A DNA stretch of 52,560 nt from Bradyrhizobium genomosp. I (2014) (GTDB lineage Bacteria; Pseudomonadota; Alphaproteobacteria; Rhizobiales; Xanthobacteraceae), in the NCBI RefSeq assembly GCF_000261685.1, contig NZ_AJQE01000339.1:1-52560 (forward strand). Direction: 5' to 3'. Under the pieces are notes generated by a model that ran no database searches, had not been told where the DNA came from, and worked only from the letters and a program-made list of their open reading frames with translations. A program made the position numbers and the translations under genes. Below are positions 19,163-26,269 of this stretch, one piece after another; the stretch's first letter is position 1; each line of letters opens with the position of its first letter.

Positions 19163-19329
19163 GCTGTCGTCCCTGCCTGATGCGCAATTGCGCACGGGGA
19201 GCAGGGACCCATACCCCACGGCGGAAATTGTCCTGAGAAGCTCTGCAACGCCGTTCTTCGCGGCCACGTCCGCCTGTGGTTATGGTTGCCGGATCTGCGC
19301 TCCGGCTCCCGCTTGTCCGGGACGACAGC
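19163..19329. repeat. palindromic repeat inside the nad operon (GTCGTCCC family)
   Basis: Arms GCTGTCGTCCC and GGGACGACAGC are 145 nt apart. Inner parts (GGGACCCATACCCCAC and GTGGTTATGG, GGATCTGCGCTCCGG) match a degenerate relative at 30706-30838. The element fills nearly all of the gap between nadA and nadB. Confidence 0.75.
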
Positions 19330-19340
19330 TGTGTGTGTTG

Positions 19341-20447
19341 CTAGTTTTTCAGGTTGATCATGCGCTCGACTGAACGCCGCGCACGGTCCGCAAGCGCGGG
19401 ATCGATCGTCACCTCCTCGCGAAGCGTCAGCAGGCTCTCAAGAATGTTGGCGAGCGTAATGCGCTTCATGTGCGGGCAGAGATTGCAGGGCCGCAGCATC
19501 TCGACATCGGGAAGCTCGGCCCGCACGTTGTCGGCCATCGAGCATTCCGTGATCATGACGAGCCGCCGCGGCCGCTTCGCGCGCACCCAGTTGATCATGT
19601 GTGCGGTCGAACCCGTGAAGTCGGCTTCGGCCAGCACGTCCGGCGGGCACTCCGGATGCGCGATGATCTGGACGGACGGATCGGCTTCGCGAAAGCTCCG
19701 CAGCTCCGCGCCCGTGAAGCGCTCATGCACCTCGCAGGCGCCTTTCCAGGCGATGATCTCAACGTCGGTCTTCGAAGCCACGTAAGTGGCGAGGTATCGG
19801 TCGGGCAGGAAGATCACGCTTCGAGCGCCCAGACTCTCCACCACCTGCACGGCGTTCGAAGACGTGCAGCAGATATCGACCTCCGCCTTCACCTCTGCCG
19901 AGGTGTTGACATAGGCAACGACGGGCAAACCGGGAAATTTTGCGCGGAGCAGCCGTACGTCCGCGCCGGTGATGCTGGCGGCAAGCGAGCAGCCCGCGCG
20001 CGAGTCCGGGATCAAGACGGTCTTGTCCGGATTGAGCAGCTTCGAGGTTTCCGCCATGAAGTGCACGCCGCACTGAACGATGATGTCTGCCTTCACCTTG
20101 GTGGCTTCGACCGCGAGCTGGAGCGAGTCGCCGCCGATATCGGCCACACAGTGAAAGATCTCCGGGGCCTGGTAGTTGTGGGCAAGGATCACCGCGCCCC
20201 GCGCGCGCTTCAGCTGGTTGATCGCGTGGATGGCCGGCGCCATCAGCGGCCATTCGATCGGCGGGATCACGTGTTTGACGCGGTCGTAGAGTGGCGCGGT
20301 GGCACGTTCGATCTCCGGCGTCCATTCCAGTGCCGGCACTGGCAATCTCGGTCCCGTGGAGACCGGTGCGGCGCGCGGGGAGGTGATGAGTTGGCCCTGC
20401 GGCCGGTTGGTAAAGTCGTCGGGGCCATAAATTCCAGCGATCGGCAT
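19341..20447 (-). CDS. nadA: quinolinate synthase
   Basis: A 368-residue [4Fe-4S] quinolinate synthase. It condenses iminoaspartate with dihydroxyacetone phosphate. Conserved blocks are ILAHNYQAPEIFHCVADIGGDSL, IIVQCGVHFMAETSKLLNP and DSRAGCSLAASI. Cluster ligands are probably C126, one of C193/C194 in DICCTSSNA, and one of C321/C324 in CNLCPHMK. A 50-residue N-terminal extension precedes the catalytic core, as in other Rhizobiales forms. It is the first gene of nadA-nadB-nadC. Two near-identical dyads lie 24-115 nt upstream and are likely regulator sites. Confidence 0.97.
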   Translation of the reverse strand: MPIAGIYGPDDFTNRPQGQLITSPRAAPVSTGPRLPVPALEWTPEIERATAPLYDRVKHVIPPIEWPLMAPAIHAINQLKRARGAVILAHNYQAPEIFHCVADIGGDSLQLAVEATKVKADIIVQCGVHFMAETSKLLNPDKTVLIPDSRAGCSLAASITGADVRLLRAKFPGLPVVAYVNTSAEVKAEVDICCTSSNAVQVVESLGARSVIFLPDRYLATYVASKTDVEIIAWKGACEVHERFTGAELRSFREADPSVQIIAHPECPPDVLAEADFTGSTAHMINWVRAKRPRRLVMITECSMADNVRAELPDVEMLRPCNLCPHMKRITLANILESLLTLREEVTIDPALADRARRSVERMINLKN

Positions 20448-20470
20448 CGAAGCCTCCCATGCACATTAGT

Positions 20471-20489
20471 TATGCTCAATTTGAGAATA
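20471..20489. promoter_or_regulatory. candidate NadQ operator 1 upstream of nadA
   Basis: TATGCTCAATTTGAGAATA is a dyad centred on ATT: CTCA pairs with TGAG, and the outer TAT with ATA. Only the fourth position breaks symmetry. It lies 24 nt upstream of the nadA start. Its sequence is shared with the site at 20544. Confidence 0.6.
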
Positions 20490-20543
20490 TTAGGGATCCG
20501 AGAAATCCGGCCGAGAGGCCGGTCGAATGTTCTCGCTACCAGA

Positions 20544-20562
20544 TATACTCAATCCGAGTAAA
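20544..20562. promoter_or_regulatory. candidate NadQ operator 2 upstream of nadA
   Basis: TACTC and GAGTA pair perfectly around AATCC. The core CTCAAT..GAG is the same as in the dyad 73 nt away, which is about seven helical turns. Two such sites in front of nadABC suggest cooperative repression, possibly with looping. The rest of the 356-nt gap to the MFS gene holds no gene that I can support. Confidence 0.58.
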
Positions 20563-20715
20563 TCAAAGATAACACGCTCCGCTGCGTGTGGCTAGGTCCT
20601 GCCGCACACATTCCCGTCAATTTGCGGCTGATGCGTCGAGCGAGGCCGCATTGAAACGCAATGCTCCCGCGGCAGCTCCTCGTGGAATGCAACCGTCTCT
20701 GACTAGGTATCCTTT

Positions 20716-20746
20716 TTGACTTGGGATTTGCATGCAGATGCATTAA
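20716..20746 (+). promoter_or_regulatory. possible sigma-70-type promoter of the MFS gene
   Basis: TTGACT is followed 17-19 nt later by TGCATT or CATTAA. A small dyad, TGCAT-GCAG-ATGCA, overlaps the spacer and -10. It lies about 60 nt before the MFS start. The -10 is a poor match, so this is tentative. Confidence 0.3.
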
Positions 20747-20803
20747 ACGGGCTCTCCCGCGGCTGCTGATTTGCGGATCCGCCAACGACAGACAAGGAAG
20801 ACC

Positions 20804-22057
20804 ATGTCGACACAGATCGGCGAGCTCGCTCCGGCCTCCCGTTCCTCCAACTGGCGCACTCCGGCCATCATCATTCTCTGCGGTTGTGCGATCGGCATGC
20901 TCGGCTTCGGTCCGCGTTCGGCGCTCGGGTTTTTCGTGCAGCCGATGAGTCACGAATTCAGTTGGGGCCGCGACGTGTTTGGCCTCGCGATTGCCGTCCA
21001 GAATCTGTTGTGGGGGCTGGGCCAGCCGTTCGCCGGCGCCGTCGCCGATCGCTTCGGCCTGTTCCGGGTGATGTGCGTCGGGGCGCTGCTCTATGCCGGC
21101 GGCCTGCTCCTGATGCGCTACTCCTCGACGCCGCTCTCACTGAATATCGGTGCTGGCGTGATGGTCGGCTTTGGTCTCGCGGGCTGCTCGTTCAACCTGG
21201 TGCTGTCGGCGTTCAGCAAGCTCCTGCCGGCCGAGAAGCGCGGCCTTGCGCTCGGTGCCGGCACGGCGGCGGGGTCGTTCGGGCAGTTCCTGTTCGCACC
21301 GATTGGCGTCGCGTTGATCGATAATTTCGGCTGGCAGCAGGCGCTCACCGTGTTCGGCTTCCTCATGCTGCTGATCATTCCGCTGTCGCTGGCGCTCTCG
21401 ACGCCGCCGGTCGCAAGCACGGCCAACACGGCGCCTGCGGATGAGCAGACCTTCACCCGGGCGCTGGCGGAAGCCTTCGGTCATCGCTCCTACGTGCTCT
21501 TGGTGCTTGGCTTCTTCACCTGCGGCTTCCAGCTCGCCTTCATCACCGTGCATCTGCCGGCATTCCTGGTTGATCGCGGCATCTCGACCCAGACTGGCGG
21601 CTGGGTGATCGCGGCGATCGGCCTGTTCAACATCATGGGATCGCTGAGCGTCGGTTATCTCCAGAACTATCTGCCCAAGCGCTACATCCTCTCGACCATC
21701 TATTTCAGCCGCGCGCTCGCGACGCTCGCCTTCATCTCGTTCCCGATCACGCCGTTCTCGGCGATCGCGTTCGGCGCGATTTCCGGCCTGACCTGGCTGT
21801 CGACGGTGCCGCCGACCTCGGCGCTCGTGGCGCTGATGTTCGGCACGCGCTGGCTCGCGACGCTCTACGGCTTTGCCTTCGTCAGCCATCAGGTCGGCGG
21901 CTTCCTCGGCGTCTGGTTAGGGGGCGTCGTATTCGAGCGCTTCGGTTCCTATACGCCGATCTGGTGGCTCTCGATCCTGTTCGGCGTGCTTTCCGCACTG
22001 ATCAATCTTCCGATTGTGGAGAAACCGGTTCAGCGGGCGGTTGCGCAACCTGCCTGA
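20804..22057 (+). CDS. MFS transporter
   Basis: A 417-residue major facilitator superfamily permease with twelve predicted helices in two halves. The loop 2-3 motif GQPFAGAVADRFGLFRVM carries the usual DRFG pattern, and GTAAGSFGQFLFAP marks helix 5. The family resembles the oxalate/formate and monocarboxylate group, but the substrate cannot be told. The start MSTQIGE is preceded by AGGA; 11 codons upstream are unlike a membrane N-terminus. It is transcribed away from nadABC. It ends 40 nt before the AcuI-like gene, with a hairpin in between. Confidence 0.87.
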   Translation: MSTQIGELAPASRSSNWRTPAIIILCGCAIGMLGFGPRSALGFFVQPMSHEFSWGRDVFGLAIAVQNLLWGLGQPFAGAVADRFGLFRVMCVGALLYAGGLLLMRYSSTPLSLNIGAGVMVGFGLAGCSFNLVLSAFSKLLPAEKRGLALGAGTAAGSFGQFLFAPIGVALIDNFGWQQALTVFGFLMLLIIPLSLALSTPPVASTANTAPADEQTFTRALAEAFGHRSYVLLVLGFFTCGFQLAFITVHLPAFLVDRGISTQTGGWVIAAIGLFNIMGSLSVGYLQNYLPKRYILSTIYFSRALATLAFISFPITPFSAIAFGAISGLTWLSTVPPTSALVALMFGTRWLATLYGFAFVSHQVGGFLGVWLGGVVFERFGSYTPIWWLSILFGVLSALINLPIVEKPVQRAVAQPA

Positions 22058-22069
22058 TCGGCTAAACAA

Positions 22070-22090
22070 TCCCTGAAACGAGTCAGGGAG
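22070..22090 (+). promoter_or_regulatory. hairpin covering the acuI ribosome site
   Basis: TCCCTGA and TCAGGGA form a perfect 7-bp stem with a 6-nt loop. The right arm contains the Shine-Dalgarno sequence GGGAG that precedes the GTG start at 22098. Folding would hide it. No T-tract follows, so termination is less likely than translational masking. Confidence 0.45.
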
Positions 22091-22097
22091 TGCAGTC

Positions 22098-23084
22098 GTG
22101 GCCACATTCAAGGCGATCAGGATCGACAAGGCGGACAAGGGCACCACCGCGCAGCTCGCGCAGTTCGACGAAGCCGAGCTGATGGAGGGCGATGTCACCG
22201 TCCGCGTGGAATGGTCGACGCTGAACTACAAGGACGGCCTCGCGCTCACCGGCAAGGCGCCGGTGGTGCGCCGCTTCCCGATGATCGCCGGCATCGACTT
22301 CGCCGGCACCGTCGAGCAGTCCTCGCATCCACAGTGGAAGGCTGGCGACAAGGTGGTCTGCACCGGTTGGGGCATGGGCGAGACCCATCTCGGCGCCTAT
22401 GCCGAGAAGGCGCGGGTGAAGGGCGACTGGCTGGTCGCCTTGCCGCAAGGCCTGTCGGCGCGCGATGCCATGGCGATCGGTACCGCCGGCTTCACTGCGA
22501 TGCTCGCGGTGCTGGCGCTCGAGAAGCACGGCATCTTGCCGAAGAGCGGGCCGGTGGTGGTGACGGGAGCCGCCGGCGGCGTCGGCTCGGTCGCGATCGC
22601 CGTGCTCTCGAAGCTCGGCTATCACGTCATCGCTTCGACCGGCCGGGCCTCGGAGGCCGACTATCTGAAGCACCTGGGCGCGACCGAAGTCATCGACCGC
22701 AACGAATTGTCGGCACCGGCAAAACCCCTCGCCAAGGAGCGCTGGGCGGGCGGCGTCGACAGCGTCGGCTCGACCACCCTCGCCAACCTGCTCTCGATGA
22801 CCAGATATGGCGGGGCGATTGCGGCTTGCGGCCTGGCCGCCGGTATGGACCTGCCGTCCTCGGTCGCGCCGTTTATTTTGCGCGGAGTGTGCCTTCTCGG
22901 CATCGATTCCGTGATGTGCCCGATCGAGCCGAGGAGGGCGGCCTGGCAACGCCTCGCGTCCGATCTGGATCGGGAAAAACTATCTGAAATCACTAAGGAA
23001 ATTTCGCTCGATGAGGTTTCGGAGTGGGGCACGAAGATCCTTGCTGGCCAAGTCCGGGGCCGCATCGTGGTTAAAATTGTCTAG
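22098..23084 (+). CDS. acuI: acrylyl-CoA reductase-like zinc-independent MDR oxidoreductase
   Basis: A 328-residue medium-chain reductase of the YhdH/AcuI group, which reduces acryloyl-CoA to propionyl-CoA with NADPH. Key segments are VEWSTLNYKDGLALTGK, AGIDFAGTVE and GWGMGETHLGAYAEKARVKGDWL. The Rossmann motif is VVVTGAAGGVGSVAIAVLSKLGY. No structural or catalytic zinc cysteine cluster is seen, as expected for this group. The start is GTG with GGGAG 7 nt upstream. A role in detoxifying acryloyl-CoA is inferred from the family. It follows the MFS gene and may be co-transcribed. Confidence 0.88.
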   Translation: MATFKAIRIDKADKGTTAQLAQFDEAELMEGDVTVRVEWSTLNYKDGLALTGKAPVVRRFPMIAGIDFAGTVEQSSHPQWKAGDKVVCTGWGMGETHLGAYAEKARVKGDWLVALPQGLSARDAMAIGTAGFTAMLAVLALEKHGILPKSGPVVVTGAAGGVGSVAIAVLSKLGYHVIASTGRASEADYLKHLGATEVIDRNELSAPAKPLAKERWAGGVDSVGSTTLANLLSMTRYGGAIAACGLAAGMDLPSSVAPFILRGVCLLGIDSVMCPIEPRRAAWQRLASDLDREKLSEITKEISLDEVSEWGTKILAGQVRGRIVVKIV

Positions 23085-23198
23085 CGGCGTTTAGACTTTA
23101 CCAACCAAGCTGCTCCAATGTTGCCTTGGTTCGTATGGTAAGCAGCGGGTAAAGAGACAGGGCGTCGCCCGCTGCGGGGGTTGAGTTCGGAGTTGAGC

Positions 23199-23810
23199 AT
23201 GCTTGCGCGTATTGTGTTGGGGGCTGTCACGGCGGCAGCAACATTTGCGCCGGCCATTGCTGGAAGCATGAACGCCGATGAGGCGCGCCGCTTCGTGGCC
23301 GGCAAAGTGTTCGCCTTCACCTGCTTCGACGGCACCCGCGGTGCGGGCCGCATTCTCGACGATCTCGGCGCCGCCGGTGCAGTGCAGTTCTCGGGCGCAG
23401 GCCCGGTCCGTCACCTCCGCCTGCCCGGCAATACGCTCCAGATCCGCGGCCAGAACGTCTGCGCCTCGATCAAGGGCATCCCGTTCGAGCCCTGTTTCAA
23501 CCTGGAAAAGACCGACGATCGCAGCTTCCGCGGCTCGGTGTCGGGCATGGGCTTCGCCTATTGCGACTTTCATCACCAAGGCGGCAACCAGATGCTGATG
23601 GCGCGGGCTGCGGCGCGGCCGCGCTCGCTGCGGACCTCGGAGCGCACCGGTTCGGTCGGTGCCTCGAACACCGAAGTCGCCGCGCGCGTCGAGACGCCGC
23701 GTGTCGAGAGCAGCCGGCTCGAGCCGGTGAAGGCCGAAGCCAAGTCCGAAGCCAAGTCCGAGCCGGCGAAGAACGAAGGCCCGCTGGAGCTGCGCCGGTC
23801 GACCCAGTGA
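23199..23810 (+). CDS. secreted conserved protein, unknown function
   Basis: A 203-residue exported protein. MLARIVLGAVTAAATFAPAIAGS is a Sec signal peptide. The mature part has four cysteines in pairs (FTCFDGTRGAGRI, NVCASIKGIPFEPCFNL, FAYCDFHHQ), so disulfides are likely in the periplasm. The last 70 residues are low complexity with short repeats such as KAEAKSEAKSEPAKNE. The start has GGAG 8 nt upstream. I recognise it as conserved in Bradyrhizobium but cannot name a domain or function. Confidence 0.75.
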   Translation: MLARIVLGAVTAAATFAPAIAGSMNADEARRFVAGKVFAFTCFDGTRGAGRILDDLGAAGAVQFSGAGPVRHLRLPGNTLQIRGQNVCASIKGIPFEPCFNLEKTDDRSFRGSVSGMGFAYCDFHHQGGNQMLMARAAARPRSLRTSERTGSVGASNTEVAARVETPRVESSRLEPVKAEAKSEAKSEPAKNEGPLELRRSTQ

Positions 23811-24037
23811 GCTGGCCTGCGCGGGATGGTCCGCGCGCTTTGTCGTCGAAGACATCCATCGAACACGAAGCCGCCGCGCCGCAATCATACGGACGGCGGT
23901 CTTCATGCCTTGGTGGCTGTTCGCGCCTCAGTTTGCGTGCGGCCCGGGGGCGGTCCCACGCAAGGGGCAACGATGTCGTATCGCCGCCTCGGTGCGGGAG
24001 ATGGCCTCGAGCGAGCACGTCGGAATGATCCGTCGGC

Positions 24038-24314
24038 GTGTTCGCGGTGCTCGTCCTCGTCGGCTCCTGGCTGATGTCGTTCCTGACCATCGCGCGGCCG
24101 ATCCGCGCCCTCACCATGGCCATGGACAAGCTCGCCGGCGGCGTCGGCGACTGAAGAGCTGTCGTCGTCCAACATCACCGATGTGCAGCACGGCGCGAGC
24201 GAGACCGGCCCGGCGTCCTTGAAGGTGCCGGCGGCGGCGCAATCGCTGTCCGGCGACGGCAACCGGCTGAAGCTGGAGGTCGGCAAGTTCATGGCAACCG
24301 TGTGCGCGGCCTGA
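24038..24314 (+). pseudogene. relic of a methyl-accepting chemotaxis protein
   Basis: Two fragments of one chemoreceptor, in different frames. The first (24038-24154) reads VFAVLVLVGSWLMSFLTIA, then RPIRALTMAMDKLAGGVGD and a stop: a membrane helix with the start of a HAMP domain. The second (24153-24314) reads EELSSSNITDVQHGASETGP and ends NRLKLEVGKFMATVCAA: the last 50 residues of a receptor. It aligns closely with the C-terminus of the intact receptor just downstream (SSNITDVQRGAIETGSAS..RLKLEVAQFLESVRAA). The whole signalling domain between them is missing. The 227 nt before it and the 263 nt after it hold no gene I can support; CGTAG-TT-CTACG at 24413-24424 is a small dyad in the latter. 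Confidence 0.8.
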
Positions 24315-24577
24315 CGCTCGCCGAACGCAAGCTGCGTTCGCATCGCAGCAGTGGATGTTCATGCGACTGCAACAGATGGTTGCAGAGAAGATAACGGACG
24401 CGGGATCCTTCGCGTAGTTCTACGTAGGTTCCTGTTAACGCCTGTTTGGAATTATGGGCGCAATCTTACGGGATAAAAATCAGCCAGCATCGTTGAACTG
24501 ACTTCCGCCCTTTCGTCCGCCGCGACGACTGCGGCGCAGGCGATTTGCGCGTTGCTGGCATCATCGGGATTTGTGTG

Positions 24578-26266
24578 ATGTCGAAGTTGTCGATCGTCTT
24601 CAAGCTGCTGACGGTGCTGTCGGTCCTCGTGCTTTCGCTCGCCGGTGTCGGCGTGATGGCGATCGGCACGATGCAGAACATCAACGCCCATACCGTCGAG
24701 ATTGCGGAGAGCTGGCTGCCGAGCGTACGTGCGCTCGGCTCGATGCGCGCCGACATCAATGAGCTGCGCGTCGCGCTGCGTCTGCACCTGATGCAGGATA
24801 CTGCCGAGGGCAAGGACGCCGCCGAGAAGCGCCTGGCTTCATTGCGCGAGCGTATCGAGAAGACCCGCAAGGTCTACGAGCCGCTGATCACGGCCGCCGA
24901 GGAGCGCTCGCTGTACGAGCAATGGACCAGGGCTTGGGCCGAGTATCTGAATGGCGTGCAGGAGGTGATGGCGCTGTCGCGCAAGAGCGTCGGCCGCTTC
25001 CCGACCGATGCCAACGAGATGTTGCAGACCAAGGTCGCGAAGATGGCGCAGGCCGCCGATCCGTTGCTCCTGAAGGGCATCGAGATGAACAACCAGGGCG
25101 CCGAGCTGGAGACGAAGCAGGCGGCAGACAGCTACGCCACCATCTTCCGCGCGCTGGTCGGGATCATCCTGGCCTCCGTCGTGGTTGCGATCGGCGCTGC
25201 CTATTATCTCGTGCGCGACGTCTCGCGCGGCATTGCTTCGATCGTCCGTCCGATGCAGTCGCTCGGCGAGGGCGACCTCTCGGCCGAGGTGCCGCATCGT
25301 GGCGAGAGGACCGAGATCGGCTCGATGGCGGATGCGCTCCAGATCTTCAAGGAGGCGCTGATCGCCAAGAAGGCCGCCGACGAGGCGGCGGCGCGCGACG
25401 CCGAGGCCAAGATCGAGCGCGGTCGCCGCGTCGATGCCATCACCCGCAATTTCGAGGCGATGATCGGCGAGGTCGTCGAGACCGTGTCATCGACCTCGAC
25501 CGAACTCGAGGCCTCGGCGGCCACGCTGAGCGGCACAGCGCAGCGCGGCCAGGAACTTGCAACGGTCGTCGCGGCTGCGTCGGAGGAAGCTTCCACCAAC
25601 GTCCAGGCGGTGGCGTCCGCTTCCGAGGAACTGTCGTCCTCGATCACCGAGATCAGCCGACGCGTGCAGGATTCGGCGCGGATGGCTGTTGAAGCCGTCG
25701 AGCAGGCGACGCGAACCAACGAGCGCGTCAACGCGCTGTCGCAGGCGGCCTCCCGCATCGGCGACGTGGTCGAACTCATCAACACCATCGCGGGCCAGAC
25801 CAACCTCCTCGCGCTGAATGCGACCATCGAAGCGGCGCGCGCCGGTGAGGCCGGCCGCGGCTTTGCCGTCGTCGCCGCCGAAGTCAAGGCACTCGCCGAG
25901 CAGACCGCGAAAGCGACCGGTGAAATCGGCGCGCAGGTTTCGGGCATCCAGGCCGCGACGCAAGAATCCGTCAGCGCCATCCAGGAGATCGGCGGCACCA
26001 TCGAGCGGCTGTCGGAGGTGTCCTCGGCCATCGCCGCCGCCGTCGAGGAACAAGGCGCGGCCACGCAGGAGATTTCGCGGAACGTTCATCAGGCCGCGCT
26101 CGGCACCCAGCAGGTCTCGTCCAACATCACCGACGTGCAGCGCGGCGCGATCGAGACCGGCTCGGCCTCGGGCGAAGTGCTGTCCGCGGCGAAATCGCTG
26201 GCGACCGACAGCACCCGCCTGAAGCTCGAAGTCGCGCAGTTCCTGGAATCGGTCCGCGCGGCCTGA
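24578..26266 (+). CDS. methyl-accepting chemotaxis protein
   Basis: A 562-residue chemoreceptor. Membrane helix 1 is at about 8-28 (LTVLSVLVLSLAGVGVMAIG). The periplasmic part to about residue 185 is helical, with a four-helix-bundle sensor pattern. Helix 2 is ALVGIILASVVVAIGAAYYL. HAMP follows to about 260. The cytoplasmic coiled coil carries the conserved tip near residue 405 with QTNLLALNATIEAARAGEAG, where CheA and CheW bind. It signals to the flagellar motor through CheA. The ligand is unknown. The start is MSKLSIVFKLL; an ATG 11 codons upstream is less likely. A decayed paralog lies just upstream. Confidence 0.93.
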   Translation: MSKLSIVFKLLTVLSVLVLSLAGVGVMAIGTMQNINAHTVEIAESWLPSVRALGSMRADINELRVALRLHLMQDTAEGKDAAEKRLASLRERIEKTRKVYEPLITAAEERSLYEQWTRAWAEYLNGVQEVMALSRKSVGRFPTDANEMLQTKVAKMAQAADPLLLKGIEMNNQGAELETKQAADSYATIFRALVGIILASVVVAIGAAYYLVRDVSRGIASIVRPMQSLGEGDLSAEVPHRGERTEIGSMADALQIFKEALIAKKAADEAAARDAEAKIERGRRVDAITRNFEAMIGEVVETVSSTSTELEASAATLSGTAQRGQELATVVAAASEEASTNVQAVASASEELSSSITEISRRVQDSARMAVEAVEQATRTNERVNALSQAASRIGDVVELINTIAGQTNLLALNATIEAARAGEAGRGFAVVAAEVKALAEQTAKATGEIGAQVSGIQAATQESVSAIQEIGGTIERLSEVSSAIAAAVEEQGAATQEISRNVHQAALGTQQVSSNITDVQRGAIETGSASGEVLSAAKSLATDSTRLKLEVAQFLESVRAA

Positions 26267-26269
26267 CCT

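Noticed and set aside
20549..20953. 134-residue open frame on the minus strand
   Set aside because: Overlaps the second NadQ-type dyad and the MFS gene start; Arg/Thr-rich with no motif.
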